Shown: positions 27,482 to 37,039 of the stretch, one piece after another
How positions within the stretch are numbered: the stretch's first letter is position 1
How the letters are laid out: every line of letters starts with the position of its first letter
NCBI RefSeq assembly: GCF_018780075.1
Contig: NZ_JADMKB010000027.1
Coordinates: 1 to 64,000, forward strand
Direction of reading: 5' to 3'
DNA from: Hydrogenophaga sp.
GTDB lineage: Bacteria; Pseudomonadota; Gammaproteobacteria; Burkholderiales; Burkholderiaceae_C
DNA: 64,000 nt
Notes under the pieces: generated by a model
Databases searched by the model: none
Seen by the model: only the letters and a program-made list of their open reading frames with translations
What the model was told of the DNA's origin: nothing
Program-made: the position numbers and the translations under genes

Positions 27482-28615
27482 TCAGCTTCCCCAGACTTCC
27501 CTGGCGGTTTCGACAACCAGTGCCAGCTTGCGGCGCTGGTCTTCCACCGCGATGTTGTTGCCGTGCACCGTGCTGGAGAAGCCGCACTGCGGGCTCAGCG
27601 CCAACTGCTCCAGCGGCGCGTATTTCGCGGCCTCGGCGATCCGGCGCTTGAGGTCGTCCTTGCTTTCGAGCTGACCGAACTTGGTGGTCACCAGGCCCAG
27701 CACCACGGTCTTGCCCGGCTTGAGGAAACGCAGCGGCCGGAAGTCGCCCGAGCGGTCGTCGTCGTACTCCATGAAATACGCGTCCAGGTGCATCTCTGAT
27801 AGCAGGGCCTCGGCCACCGGTTCGTAGTTGCCGGCGGCGGCGTGGGTGCTCTTGAAGTTGCCGCGGCACAGGTGCATGGCCAGCGTCATGCCGGCCGGCT
27901 TGTGCGCCACCACCTTGTTGATGAAGCTGGCGTAGCGGTGCGGCAGCTCGTTGGGGTCGTCGCCGCGCTGGCGGGCGGCCTCGCGCATCTTCTCGTCGCA
28001 CAGGTAGGCCATGTTGGTGTCGTCCATCTGCACATAGGTACAGCCGGCGTCGGCCAGGCTTTGCAACTCCTCGCCGTAGGCCTTGGCCACGTCGTCGTAG
28101 AACACCGGGTCGAGCTCGGGGTAGGCCTCGCGGCTGATGCCGGCGCGCCCGCCCCGGAAGTGCAGCATGGTGGGCGAGGGGATGGTGACCTTGGGCACCA
28201 CGGCGGGCAGGCCCAGTGCCTCGACCTGCGCCTTGAGGTACTGGAAGTCGGCGAGCTGGATGTTCTTGGCGTGGCGCACCTTGTCGATCACGCGGATCAC
28301 GGGCGGCGCCAGCTCCTCGCTGCCGTCGGGCCGGATGATGGTGACCGGGATGTCGGTCTTCACGCCGCCCAGCTGCTCCAGGAAGTCGATGTGAAAGTAG
28401 GTGCGGCGGAACTCGCCGTCGGTGATGGACTGCAGGCCCACGTCGGCCTGGAACTTCACGATCTCGGTGATCGCCCTGTCTTCGACGGCGCGCAGTTCGG
28501 CGGCGCTGAGGGTCTTCTGGTTGAAGAACTTGTCCCGGGCTTCCAGCAGGTAGGCGGGGCGCAGGAAGCTGCCGACGTGGTCGGCGCGAAAGGGGGGTGT
28601 GGTGCGCAGGGTCAT
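27482..28615 (-). CDS. cobalamin-independent methionine synthase (MetE C-terminal domain)-like protein
   Basis: FRADHVGSFLRPAYLLEARDKF...TYVQMDDTNMAYLCDE...MHLCRGNFKS...LALSPQCGFSST. Confidence 0.85.
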   Translation of the reverse strand: MTLRTTPPFRADHVGSFLRPAYLLEARDKFFNQKTLSAAELRAVEDRAITEIVKFQADVGLQSITDGEFRRTYFHIDFLEQLGGVKTDIPVTIIRPDGSEELAPPVIRVIDKVRHAKNIQLADFQYLKAQVEALGLPAVVPKVTIPSPTMLHFRGGRAGISREAYPELDPVFYDDVAKAYGEELQSLADAGCTYVQMDDTNMAYLCDEKMREAARQRGDDPNELPHRYASFINKVVAHKPAGMTLAMHLCRGNFKSTHAAAGNYEPVAEALLSEMHLDAYFMEYDDDRSGDFRPLRFLKPGKTVVLGLVTTKFGQLESKDDLKRRIAEAAKYAPLEQLALSPQCGFSSTVHGNNIAVEDQRRKLALVVETAREVWGS

Positions 28616-28679
28616 GGTGTCTCCGTGGGGGTGAATCGGTCCGACACGCATCGTAGTCAACACATCACCGCTTGGGTTG

Positions 28680-28757
28680 GATACAGAGCCTCATGGATTT
28701 CCCTGATACAGGGGTAATCCTGAGGGATTTTGGGGTGTTTCTGTATACATTGCGTAT
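28680..28757. promoter_or_regulatory. multi-box operator region upstream of the GntR gene
   Basis: GATACAG at 28680-28686 and 28705-28711, inverted CTGTATA at 28741-28747 just before the GntR-family start codon. Confidence 0.45.
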
Positions 28758-28759
28758 CC

Positions 28760-29551
28760 ATGAACACCGTGCAAGACCGACCCGTTGACGCGTCCGCTGT
28801 CCAGGGAACGGCCTCCGTCGAGAGCGCCCAGGTGCGCGCCTTGCTGTGCTTGCGCGAGCTCATTCTCTCGGGCGAGCTGGCCGGCGGCACGCGCATCGCC
28901 GAGCTGGCCATCGTCGAGCGGCTGGGCATGTCGCGCACCCCGATCCGCGCCGCGCTGGTGCGGCTGGAGCAGGAGGGTTTGCTCGAAGCCCTGCCCAACG
29001 GCGGCTTCGTGGTGCAGAGTTTTTCCGAGCGCGATGTGGCCGACGCCATCGAGCTGCGCGGCACGCTCGAAGGCCTGCTCGCGCGGCTGGCGGCCGAGCG
29101 CGGCGCGCCCTCGGTGGTGCTGGCCGAAGCCCGCCAGTGCCTGGACCGCATCGACGCCCTGTTGACCGCGCCCCGCCTGGACGACGACGCGTTCTCGGGC
29201 TACGTGGCGCTCAACAGCCACTTCCATTCGCTGCTCTACGAACTCGCCGACAGCCCGACCATCACCCGGCAGCTGGAGCGCGCGGCCAGCCTGCCGTTCG
29301 CCTCGCCCTCGGGCTTCGTGTTGCTGCAGGCGCAGTCCACCCGGGCGCGCGACATGCTGGCGGTGGCGCAGGACCAGCACCGCCAGGTGCTCGACGCCAT
29401 CGAGCAGCGCGAGGGTGCGCGCGCCGAATCCATCATGCGCGAACACTCGCGCCTGGCGCGTCGCAACCTGGTCGAGGTGCTCGCCGCCCACCCGACCGAA
29501 CCCCTGGCCGGCAACATGCCGGCGATCCGCATGATCCGGCGCCGGCGCTGA
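28760..29551 (+). CDS. GntR-family (FadR/FCD) transcriptional regulator
   Basis: RELILSGELAGGTRIAELAIVERLGMSRTPIRAALVRLEQEGLLEALPNGGFVV; FCD domain. Confidence 0.93.
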   Translation: MNTVQDRPVDASAVQGTASVESAQVRALLCLRELILSGELAGGTRIAELAIVERLGMSRTPIRAALVRLEQEGLLEALPNGGFVVQSFSERDVADAIELRGTLEGLLARLAAERGAPSVVLAEARQCLDRIDALLTAPRLDDDAFSGYVALNSHFHSLLYELADSPTITRQLERAASLPFASPSGFVLLQAQSTRARDMLAVAQDQHRQVLDAIEQREGARAESIMREHSRLARRNLVEVLAAHPTEPLAGNMPAIRMIRRRR

Positions 29552-29587
29552 AGGCATCCATTCCGTTTTTCAACCCTAGGAGACACC

Positions 29588-30625
29588 ATGAAGTTCATTC
29601 CCCGTCGCACCGCCCTGGCCGCCATGGGTGCGGTCGCGGCCCTGGCCATGACCGGCACCGCGATGGCCCAGACGGTCACGCTGCGCCTGCACCAGATGCT
29701 GCCCGCGCAGGCCACCATTCCCGCCAAGGCGCTCGTGCCCTGGGCCCAGAAGGTCGAGGCCGAGTCGGGCGGCAAGATCAAGGTCCAGCTGTTCAACGCC
29801 ATGCAGCTCGGCGGCACGCCGCCCCAGCTGTTTGACCAGGCACGCGACGGTGTGGTGGACCTGACCTGGACGGTGCTGGGCTACACGCCCGGCCGCTTCA
29901 ACAAGACCGAGGTGTTCGAGCTGCCCTTCATGAGCGGCTCGGCCGAGTCGTCTTCCAAAGCCATCCAGGAATACGTCGAGAAGTTCGCGGCCGACGAGTT
30001 CAAGGACGTCAAACTGATCGCCGTGCACACCCACGGCCCGGGCCTGTTCCACACCAAGACGCCTGTGACCGGGCTGGAGAGCCTGCGCGGCATGAAGGTG
30101 CGCGGTGGCTCGCGCATCATCAGCAACATGCTGGTCAAACTGGGCGCCACCCCTGTGGGCATGCCGGTGCCGGCGGTGACCGACGCGCTGTCCAAGGGCA
30201 CCATCGACGGCACCACCATTCCATGGGAAGTGACGCCGTCGCTGAAGGTGACCGAGCTGGTGAAGAACCACACCACGTTCGCCGGCAAGCAGGGACTCTA
30301 CACCCAGACCTTCGCGTTCTCGATGAACAAGGCTTCCTACGACAAGCTGCCGCCCGACCTGAAAAAGGTGATCGACAACAACTCCGGCATCGCCACCGCC
30401 GCCATGTTCGGCAAGGCCATGGACGACGGCGACAAGGCGGGCCGCGCCATCGCCGAGAAGGCGGGCAACAACATCGTGGCGCTGGAACTGGCCGAGGTGC
30501 AGCGCTGGCGCCGCACCGCCAGCACGGTGGAGACCGACTGGATCAACGAGATGAAGGGCAAGGGCATCGACGGCGCCAAGCTGGTGTCTGAAGCCCGCTC
30601 GCTGATCGACAAGCACACGAAGTGA
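29588..30625 (+). CDS. TRAP transporter substrate-binding protein (DctP family)
   Basis: Signal peptide then VTLRLHQMLPAQATIPAKALVPWAQKVEAESGGKIKVQLFNAMQLGGTPPQLFDQARDG. Confidence 0.93.
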   Translation: MKFIPRRTALAAMGAVAALAMTGTAMAQTVTLRLHQMLPAQATIPAKALVPWAQKVEAESGGKIKVQLFNAMQLGGTPPQLFDQARDGVVDLTWTVLGYTPGRFNKTEVFELPFMSGSAESSSKAIQEYVEKFAADEFKDVKLIAVHTHGPGLFHTKTPVTGLESLRGMKVRGGSRIISNMLVKLGATPVGMPVPAVTDALSKGTIDGTTIPWEVTPSLKVTELVKNHTTFAGKQGLYTQTFAFSMNKASYDKLPPDLKKVIDNNSGIATAAMFGKAMDDGDKAGRAIAEKAGNNIVALELAEVQRWRRTASTVETDWINEMKGKGIDGAKLVSEARSLIDKHTK

Positions 30626-30660
30626 GGGAGTGAGGGCTCGGCGCCCCCCGCATTGAAACC

Positions 30661-30687
30661 ACCGCCCTCCGATGAGGGCGGTTTTTC
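30661..30687 (+). terminator. intrinsic terminator after dctP
   Basis: ACCGCCCTC-CGAT-GAGGGCGGT followed by TTTTC. Confidence 0.85.
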
Positions 30688-30743
30688 TTGGAGCGTCGGC
30701 GATGGAGGTGCCGCGAACTTGGAGCGTCATCGCAGTTCGGCAT

Positions 30744-30759
30744 TGAACCAATTGGTTCA
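30744..30759. promoter_or_regulatory. perfect 16-bp palindrome
   Basis: TGAACCAATTGGTTCA between the dctP terminator and the dctQM promoter. Confidence 0.5.
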
Positions 30760-30873
30760 TGCCGGGTTGCGATAACTGAAAGTCGCCGCATCCGCTGGTC
30801 AATGGCTCGAAATCGCTGCACAGTCGGGGCCCAGCACAGCCTGTGGGGGCCGGCAACCAAGGGATTTCGATAG

Positions 30874-30912
30874 GGTAAATGCATTTACCTATATAAAATT
30901 CTGCACTATAGT
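30874..30912 (+). promoter_or_regulatory. sigma-70-like promoter with operator overlapping the -35 box, for the dctQM genes
   Basis: Perfect palindrome GGTAAATGCATTTACC (30874-30889) containing -35 TTTACC (30884-30889), 17-bp spacer, -10 TATAGT (30907-30912). Confidence 0.6.
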
Positions 30913-31078
30913 TCGCCTCCCGGAACGGCTGACGCCGTCCGTGGGAGGAAAATCGAAGCGGCTGGCGGCCCATGTGGCGGCAGTTTCCGCTTCTGTCTGT
31001 GGTTCTTTCCGGCGCGTGGGGTCTGGTGGGTGTTCGTCGCCACCGCACCGTCGCGCCTTCGCTCATCGAGGTGATCCA

Positions 31079-31555
31079 TTGAAACTCTTGTCCACCCTGG
31101 CGAAAGCCTGTGCCCTGCTGGCGGGCGTCCTGCTCACGCTCATCACGCTGGTGACCTGCGGCAGCCTGATCGGTCGCAACACCGTGGGCGTGTCGCTCGT
31201 GGGTGATTACGAACTCACCGCCGTCACCGCGGGCGCGGCCGTCGCGCTGTTCCTTCCGTGGGCCCAGCTGCGCCGCGGCAACATCATCGTGGACTTCTTC
31301 ACCTCCAAAGTGCCCGAAGCCATCAACGCCCGGCTCGACCGCTTCGGCAGCCTGGTGCTCGGCCTGATCATGTTCCTGCTGGCCTGGCGCACCTCGGTGG
31401 GCGCCCTCAGCTCCTACCGGTCCGAAACCACCACCATGATGCTCGGCTTTCCCGAGTGGATCGCGTACGTGGCGATGATCCCGCCGCTGTTCCTGACGGG
31501 CCTGATCGCCTTCCATCAGACGTTCATTGGCAATTTCCAGGAGCAAGATCAATGA
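31079..31555 (+). CDS. TRAP transporter small permease (DctQ)
   Basis: TTG start; KLLSTLAKACALLAGVLLTLITLVTCGSLIGRNTVGVSLVGDYELTAVTAGAAVALFLPWAQLRRGNIIVDFF. Confidence 0.85.
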   Translation: MKLLSTLAKACALLAGVLLTLITLVTCGSLIGRNTVGVSLVGDYELTAVTAGAAVALFLPWAQLRRGNIIVDFFTSKVPEAINARLDRFGSLVLGLIMFLLAWRTSVGALSSYRSETTTMMLGFPEWIAYVAMIPPLFLTGLIAFHQTFIGNFQEQDQ

Positions 31556-32874
31556 GTTCCCTGTCCATGGCGGGCGCCATCTTCGGCGTCATGCTGGTCC
31601 TGATGGCGCTGCGTGTGCCGATCGCGATCTCGATGTTCGCCGCCGGCGTGTTCGGCTACATCACCCAGGTCGGCTGGCTGCCGTTCTCGAACAACCTCAA
31701 CGGCCTGGCCTTCGCGCGTTTCGCGAGCTACGACCTCTCGGTGATCCCGCTGTTCATCCTGATGGGCAACTTCGCCACGCAGGGTGGCATCTCCAAGTCG
31801 CTGTTCGAGCTGGCCGCCACCATCATGGCGCGCTTCAAGGGTGGCCTGGCCATGGCGGCCGTGATGGCCAGCGCGGCCTTCGGTGCCATCTGCGGCTCGT
31901 CCATCGCCACCGCGGCCACCATCACCTCGGTGGCCCTGCCCGAGATGAAGCGCCACGGCTATTCCGGTCGCCTGTCCACCGGCACGCTGGCCGCCGGCGG
32001 CACGCTGGGCATCCTGATCCCGCCCTCGGTGCCGCTGGTGATCTACGCCATCCTGACCGAGCAGAACATCGCCAAGCTGTTCGCCGCCGCCATGATCCCC
32101 GGCGTGATCGCCATGACGGGTTACATCATCGCCATTGCGATCTACGTGCGCGTGGTGCCCGGCCAGGCGCCCGAGCACGACGAAGAGAACATGCCCCGCC
32201 TGACCGCCAAGCTGCTGCTGGGCGTGATGCCGATCGCGGTGGTGTTCCTGATCGTGTTCGGTGGCATCTACGGCGGCCTGTTCACCCCCACCGAAGGGGC
32301 TGGCGTGGGCGCGGCCTGCACGTTCGTGGCCGCGCTGCTCAAGCGCGAGCTGACCTGGGCCAAGGTCAAGAAGTGCTTCTACGCGACGGCCGAGGCCAGC
32401 GCGATGATCTTCATGATCTTCATCGGCGCCGACCTGATGAACTCGGCGCTGGCGCTGACGCAGGTGCCCGCGATGCTGGCCGAGCTGGTGAACGGCTGGG
32501 GCCTGTCGCCGTTGATGGTGGTCACCGCCATCCTGCTGTTCTATGTGGTGCTGGGCGCGGTGATGGACGAGCTGTCCATGATCCTGCTGACGATCCCGAT
32601 CTTCTTCCCGATGATCATGGCCATGGACTTCGGCATGTCGCAGGAACTGACCGCGATCTGGTTCGGCATCATGGTGCTGATGACGGTGGGCTTCGGCCTG
32701 CTGGCGCCGCCGGTGGGGCTCAACGTGTATGTCGTGAACGGCATGGCCAAGGACGTGCCGATCAGCGAGAGCTACAAGGGCGTGATGCCCTTCCTGATCA
32801 GCGACGTGTTCCGCACCACGCTGCTGCTGCTGTTCCCGTCGATATCGCTCTGGCTGGTGCAGTTCGTCGGCTAG
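31552..32874 (+). CDS. TRAP transporter large permease (DctM)
   Basis: FILMGNFATQGGISKSLFELAATIMARFKGGLAMAAVMASAAFGAICGSSIATAATITSVALPEMKRHGY...TLGILIPPSVPLVIYAILTEQ. Confidence 0.96.
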   Translation: MSSLSMAGAIFGVMLVLMALRVPIAISMFAAGVFGYITQVGWLPFSNNLNGLAFARFASYDLSVIPLFILMGNFATQGGISKSLFELAATIMARFKGGLAMAAVMASAAFGAICGSSIATAATITSVALPEMKRHGYSGRLSTGTLAAGGTLGILIPPSVPLVIYAILTEQNIAKLFAAAMIPGVIAMTGYIIAIAIYVRVVPGQAPEHDEENMPRLTAKLLLGVMPIAVVFLIVFGGIYGGLFTPTEGAGVGAACTFVAALLKRELTWAKVKKCFYATAEASAMIFMIFIGADLMNSALALTQVPAMLAELVNGWGLSPLMVVTAILLFYVVLGAVMDELSMILLTIPIFFPMIMAMDFGMSQELTAIWFGIMVLMTVGFGLLAPPVGLNVYVVNGMAKDVPISESYKGVMPFLISDVFRTTLLLLFPSISLWLVQFVG

Positions 32875-32905
32875 GTTTTCCATCAAACACACAGGAGACA
32901 ACACC

Positions 32906-33895
32906 ATGAAGACCCGTTTCTTTGCCCGCCGCCGCAGCGTGGTGCTGTCGGCCCTCTCCGCCGTGGCGGTGTTCGCCGCGCCCTTGGCGATGGCGCAGGC
33001 CTTCCCGAGCAAGCCGCTGCGCATCGTGGTGCCGTTCGCGGCCGGCGGCGCGGGCGACCTCACGGCGCGCATCGTGGCGGCCGAGCTGACCCTGTCGCTG
33101 GGCCAGCCGGTCGTGATCGAGAACAAGCCCGGTGCCGGCGGCGTGGTGGCGGCCAGCACGGTGGCGCGGGCCGATCCCGATGGCCACACGATGTTCCTGA
33201 TGTCCAACGGCACGGCGGTCACGGCCAGCCTGTACAACAGCCTGCCTTACGACACGGTCAAGGACCTGGCACCCGTCTCCACGCTGGGCACCTTCGACCT
33301 GGCCGTGCTGGTGCAGGCCGATTCGCCGTTCAAGACCCTGGGCGAGCTGGTGGCGTTTGCCAAGGCCAACCCCAACAAGCTCAACATCGGCAGCATCAAC
33401 ATCGGCAGCACGCAGCACCTGGCGGCCGAGCTGTTCAAGTCCAGCGCCGACATCGACGTGCAGATCGTGCCGTTCAAGGCCACGCCGGAGCTGGTCGGTG
33501 CATTGCGCGGCAAGCAGGTCGATGTGGGTGTCGAGATCCTCGGCCCCGCGCTGACGCAGATCAAGGCGGGTGCCTTCCGCGCCCTGGCCGTGACCGGCAA
33601 GAAGCGTTCGAGCGTGCTGCCCGACGTGCCGACCGCCGTGGAAGCGGGCGTCAAGGGGTTCCAGGCTTCGTCATGGAACGCGCTGGCCGTGCCGGGCAAG
33701 ACACCGCGCCCCATCATCGACCGCCTGAACAAGGACATCGTGGCCGCACTCGCCAAGCCCGAGGTGAAGAAGAAGCTGGCCGACCTGAACATCGACGCCG
33801 ACATGAGCACGCCCGACGAAGCGGCGCAACTGCTGGCGTCGGACATCAAGCGCTGGGGCGCGGTGATCGAGAAGGCCGGCATTCCGAAGCAGTGA
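32906..33895 (+). CDS. Bug-family substrate-binding protein
   Basis: FPSKPLRIVVPFAAGGAGDLTARIVAAELTLSLGQPVVIENKPGAGGVVAASTVARADPDGHTMFL. Confidence 0.93.
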   Translation: MKTRFFARRRSVVLSALSAVAVFAAPLAMAQAFPSKPLRIVVPFAAGGAGDLTARIVAAELTLSLGQPVVIENKPGAGGVVAASTVARADPDGHTMFLMSNGTAVTASLYNSLPYDTVKDLAPVSTLGTFDLAVLVQADSPFKTLGELVAFAKANPNKLNIGSINIGSTQHLAAELFKSSADIDVQIVPFKATPELVGALRGKQVDVGVEILGPALTQIKAGAFRALAVTGKKRSSVLPDVPTAVEAGVKGFQASSWNALAVPGKTPRPIIDRLNKDIVAALAKPEVKKKLADLNIDADMSTPDEAAQLLASDIKRWGAVIEKAGIPKQ

Positions 33896-33906
33896 CTTGT
33901 TGAACA

Positions 33907-33980
33907 CCCCCGCCGCGCTGCGCGCGACCCCCTCAAGGGGGCAACGCGGTGCGGCCTGGCGGAGCCAGTTCCGCCGCGTC
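33907..33980 (+). repeat. 3'-adjacent covarying hairpin element, copy C
   Basis: Tail CCCCGCCGCGCTGCGCGCGACCCCCTCAAGGGGGC then hairpin ACGCGGTGCGGCCTGGCGGAGCCAGTTCCGCCGCGT, 12 nt after the Bug gene stop. Confidence 0.75.
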
Positions 33981-34062
33981 CTGGGTTCGGCATTTCGCTC
34001 CGGCTTGGGCAGCTTCCCTGAGGCACTTCGCGCCGGTTGGTATTCAGATACGGGGTTTTTGT

Positions 34063-34980
34063 ATGGACAGCTTGCGCATCGGACTGATCGGTTACGGCGA
34101 GGTCGGTCGAACCTTCTCTGCGGGGCTGAAGCCCGGCGCGGTCTGGACCGGCGCCTGGGACCTGAAGTTCGACGATCCGGCGCAGCGTGACGAGCCGCTG
34201 GCCCACGCGATGGCACAGGGCATCGAGGCCTGCGACGGCGTGGCCAGCCTGTGCGCGCAGGCCACGCTGCTGATCTCGGCCGTGACCGCCTCGAACACGC
34301 TGGCGGTGGCCGAAGCGGTCGCCCCGCACATCCGGCCGGGCAGCGTGTTCCTGGACCTGAACTCCGCCTCGCCCGGCACCAAGCAGCGGGCGGCGGCGCT
34401 GATCGACGCGGCCGGCGCCCACTATGTCGAAGCGGGCGTCATGACCTCGGTGCCGCCCTACGGCATCCGCGTGCCCATGCTGCTGGGGGGCGCGCACGCG
34501 GCGCGGCTGCAGCCGGTGCTGGCCGCGCTGGGCATGGAGGCGACCGTGGCCAGTGAAAAGCTGGGCATCGCCTCGGCCACCAAGATGTGCCGCAGCGTGA
34601 TGATCAAGGGCCTCGAAGCGCTGGTGATCGAGAGCTACACCACCGCGCGGCACCACGGCGTGGAAGACGCGATGATCGCCACGCTGCAGGAGACCTTTCC
34701 CTCGATCGACTGGCACAAGCAGGGCAGTTATTTCTTCAGCCGCGTGGCGCAGCACGGAAAGCGCCGCGCCGAGGAGATGCGCGAGGTCGCCCACACCGTG
34801 CGCGAGGCCGGCTTCGAGCCCTTCATGGCGGCGGCCATTGCGCAGAAACACGACTGGATGGCCGCGCAAACCCGCGCCGGCCTGTTCGCCGACCTGGGTC
34901 CGAACCCGCCGTGGCAGGCCTTCGCCGACCGCCTGCTGGCCGCGCGCGGACCCGCCGCCAACGACGAGACCATCGAGTAA
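34063..34980 (+). CDS. NAD(P)-dependent oxidoreductase, 6-phosphogluconate dehydrogenase-like with DUF1932 C-terminus
   Basis: LRIGLIGYGEVGRTFSAGLK...LISAVTASNTLAVAEAVAPHIRPGSVFLDLNSASPGTKQ. Confidence 0.85.
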   Translation: MDSLRIGLIGYGEVGRTFSAGLKPGAVWTGAWDLKFDDPAQRDEPLAHAMAQGIEACDGVASLCAQATLLISAVTASNTLAVAEAVAPHIRPGSVFLDLNSASPGTKQRAAALIDAAGAHYVEAGVMTSVPPYGIRVPMLLGGAHAARLQPVLAALGMEATVASEKLGIASATKMCRSVMIKGLEALVIESYTTARHHGVEDAMIATLQETFPSIDWHKQGSYFFSRVAQHGKRRAEEMREVAHTVREAGFEPFMAAAIAQKHDWMAAQTRAGLFADLGPNPPWQAFADRLLAARGPAANDETIE

Positions 34981-35017
34981 CCCCCCAGCGTTTTTCCACC
35001 TTCGGCGAAAACCCGGG

Positions 35018-35052
35018 GCTCCACCACTGCGCGGGTCGCTGCCCCCAAGGGG
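35018..35052 (+). repeat. second intergenic repeat family, copy 1
   Basis: GGCTCCACCACTGCGCGGGTCGCTGCCCCCAAGGGG; near-identical to the reverse complement of 55278-55318. Confidence 0.55.
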
Positions 35053-35099
35053 AGCGGGTTCCGCCCGGAGTGGCCCGGCGCTGGACACCTGATCCCCCC

Positions 35100-36056
35100 A
35101 TGCTCGACATCCTGGCCATCACCGGCCCGATCTACCTCTGCATCGCCCTCGGTTTCGGGGTGACCCGCTGGGGCCTGTTTGCCAAAGCCGACATGCGCGT
35201 GTTCGGCAAGTTCGTCATCAACCTGGCCCTGCCCGCGCTGCTGTTCAATGCGCTGTCGCAGCGCAGCGTGGGCGAGATCTTCAACGGCCGCTATCTGCTG
35301 GCCTATGCACTGGGCAGCGGCCTGGTGCTGGCGGTGGCCTTTGTGTGGTCCCGCTTCGTGGCGAAGCGCTCGGCGAGCCTGTCCAGCGTGATGGCGATGG
35401 GCATGTCTTGCCCCAACAGCGGTTTTGTGGGTTACCCGATCCTGATGCTCACACTGGGTGCATCGGTGGCCGGCGTGAGCCTGGCGCTGAACATGGTGGT
35501 CGAAAACCTGCTGATCATCCCGGTGCTGCTGGCGCTGGCCGACATGGACCGGCACGAGCCCGGCCAATGGCAGCGGGCCGTGCTCCAGACCTTCAAGGGC
35601 CTGCTGCGCAACCCGCTGATCATCGCCATCGTGGCCGGCATGCTGGTGTCGGTGCTGGGGCTGCACATCCCTTCACCGTTGTCGCGCACCGTCACGCTGT
35701 TTGCGCAGGCCAGCAGTGCGCTCTCGCTGTTCGTGATCGGGGGCAGCCTCGTGGGCCAGCCCTTGAAGGGCCTGCGCCGCACGGTGGCGCAGATCGGGCT
35801 GGGCAAGCTGGTGTTGCACCCGCTGTGCATGTTGCTGGTGCTGACTTGGCTGGTGCCCCTGGACGACCCGCAGCTGCGTGTGGCCCTGCTGCTCACCTGC
35901 GCCATGCCCACCATGGGCATCTACACCATCCTGTCCCAGCGCCACGGCCACGAAGGCCTGGCGTCGGCCGCGCTGCTGGTGATCACGCTCACGTCGTTTT
36001 TTACGCTGAGCGCCTTGCTCTGGCTGCTGCGCCACGGGGTCGGCTGGCTCGCCTGA
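35100..36056 (+). CDS. AEC family transporter (auxin efflux carrier-like permease)
   Basis: MLDILAITGPIYLCIALGFGVTRWGLFAKADMRVFGKFVINLALPALLFNALSQR; multiple TM segments. Confidence 0.9.
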   Translation: MLDILAITGPIYLCIALGFGVTRWGLFAKADMRVFGKFVINLALPALLFNALSQRSVGEIFNGRYLLAYALGSGLVLAVAFVWSRFVAKRSASLSSVMAMGMSCPNSGFVGYPILMLTLGASVAGVSLALNMVVENLLIIPVLLALADMDRHEPGQWQRAVLQTFKGLLRNPLIIAIVAGMLVSVLGLHIPSPLSRTVTLFAQASSALSLFVIGGSLVGQPLKGLRRTVAQIGLGKLVLHPLCMLLVLTWLVPLDDPQLRVALLLTCAMPTMGIYTILSQRHGHEGLASAALLVITLTSFFTLSALLWLLRHGVGWLA

Positions 36057-36102
36057 GCACGCATCCTTGAGGGAGCGCACGGAGCGCGACGGGGGTGGCC
36101 TT

Positions 36103-37005
36103 TCAGAGCCCCAGGCTGGCGCACACCTCGGCAATGATGCCCAGCGCGGCGCGCTGGGTGAGGGTGGCGGGCCGTTGCGAACTGCTCGCCAGGCTGGCGC
36201 GGGTGCGCAGCGGCGGGTTGACCGGCCGGGTGCGGTAGGCCGAGGGGCGGATCGAGCTGGCCACGGCGTGGCGCGAGAGCAGGGCGCTGCCCACGCCGTC
36301 GGCCACCAGATCGAGGATGGCGGAGACGCCATCGATCTCCAGCGCAATCAGCGGGCGGCAGCCGATGTTGGCCATCTCGGCCTCGACGTGCATGCGGATC
36401 GCGTTGGGCCGGCTCGGGATCACCAGCGGCAGCGCGGCCACCTCGGCCAGCGGCACCGGCGGCGGCGGGGGCTCCTCGGCCAGCCCGGGCGGGCGTGGCT
36501 GCACCAGCAGCAGCTCTTCTTCCAGCAAAGGGCTGATGTCGATGTCGGGCGTGGGCATGGCGTTGTAGAGCACGGCGATGTCGAGCCGTCCGGTGTTCAG
36601 CCACTCCTGCATGGTGGCAGAGAGCCCCTCGCTGATCGACAGTCGGGCTTCGGGCAGTTGCGCGCGGAAGGCCCGGGTCAGCGGGACGGTCAGCACCCGC
36701 GCCAGGCTGGGCGGCAGGCCGATGGCCACCCGCCCGGCCAGCGCGCCCCGAACCCGCCCCAGCTCCTCGCGCGCCCGCTCGACCTGGTGCAGGATACCGC
36801 GCCCGTGTTCCAGCAGCAGCTTGCCCGCCTCGGTCGGCGTGGCGCCCCGGCCGTTGCGCACCAGCAGGTTCTGCCGCAGCTCGACCTCCAGCAGGCGCAC
36901 CTGCCGCGAGAGCGCGGGCTGCGCCACGTTCAGCGCGATCGCCGCCCGGGTGAAACTGCCCAGCTCGGCGACGCGCACAAAGTATTCGAGTTGTTTGAGG
37001 TCCAT
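36103..37005 (-). CDS. LysR-family transcriptional regulator
   Basis: MDLKQLEYFVRVAELGSFTRAAIALNVAQPALSRQVRLLEVELRQNLLVRNGRGATPTEAGKLLLEHGR. Confidence 0.95.
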   Translation of the reverse strand: MDLKQLEYFVRVAELGSFTRAAIALNVAQPALSRQVRLLEVELRQNLLVRNGRGATPTEAGKLLLEHGRGILHQVERAREELGRVRGALAGRVAIGLPPSLARVLTVPLTRAFRAQLPEARLSISEGLSATMQEWLNTGRLDIAVLYNAMPTPDIDISPLLEEELLLVQPRPPGLAEEPPPPPVPLAEVAALPLVIPSRPNAIRMHVEAEMANIGCRPLIALEIDGVSAILDLVADGVGSALLSRHAVASSIRPSAYRTRPVNPPLRTRASLASSSQRPATLTQRAALGIIAEVCASLGL

Positions 37006-37039
37006 GCAGGTCCTGCGGTGAGGACCTGATTATTTCACT

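Noticed and set aside
29576-31552. 658-aa - strand ORF opposite the TRAP genes
   Set aside because: Crosses a terminator and promoter region and is antisense to clear DctP and DctQ proteins.
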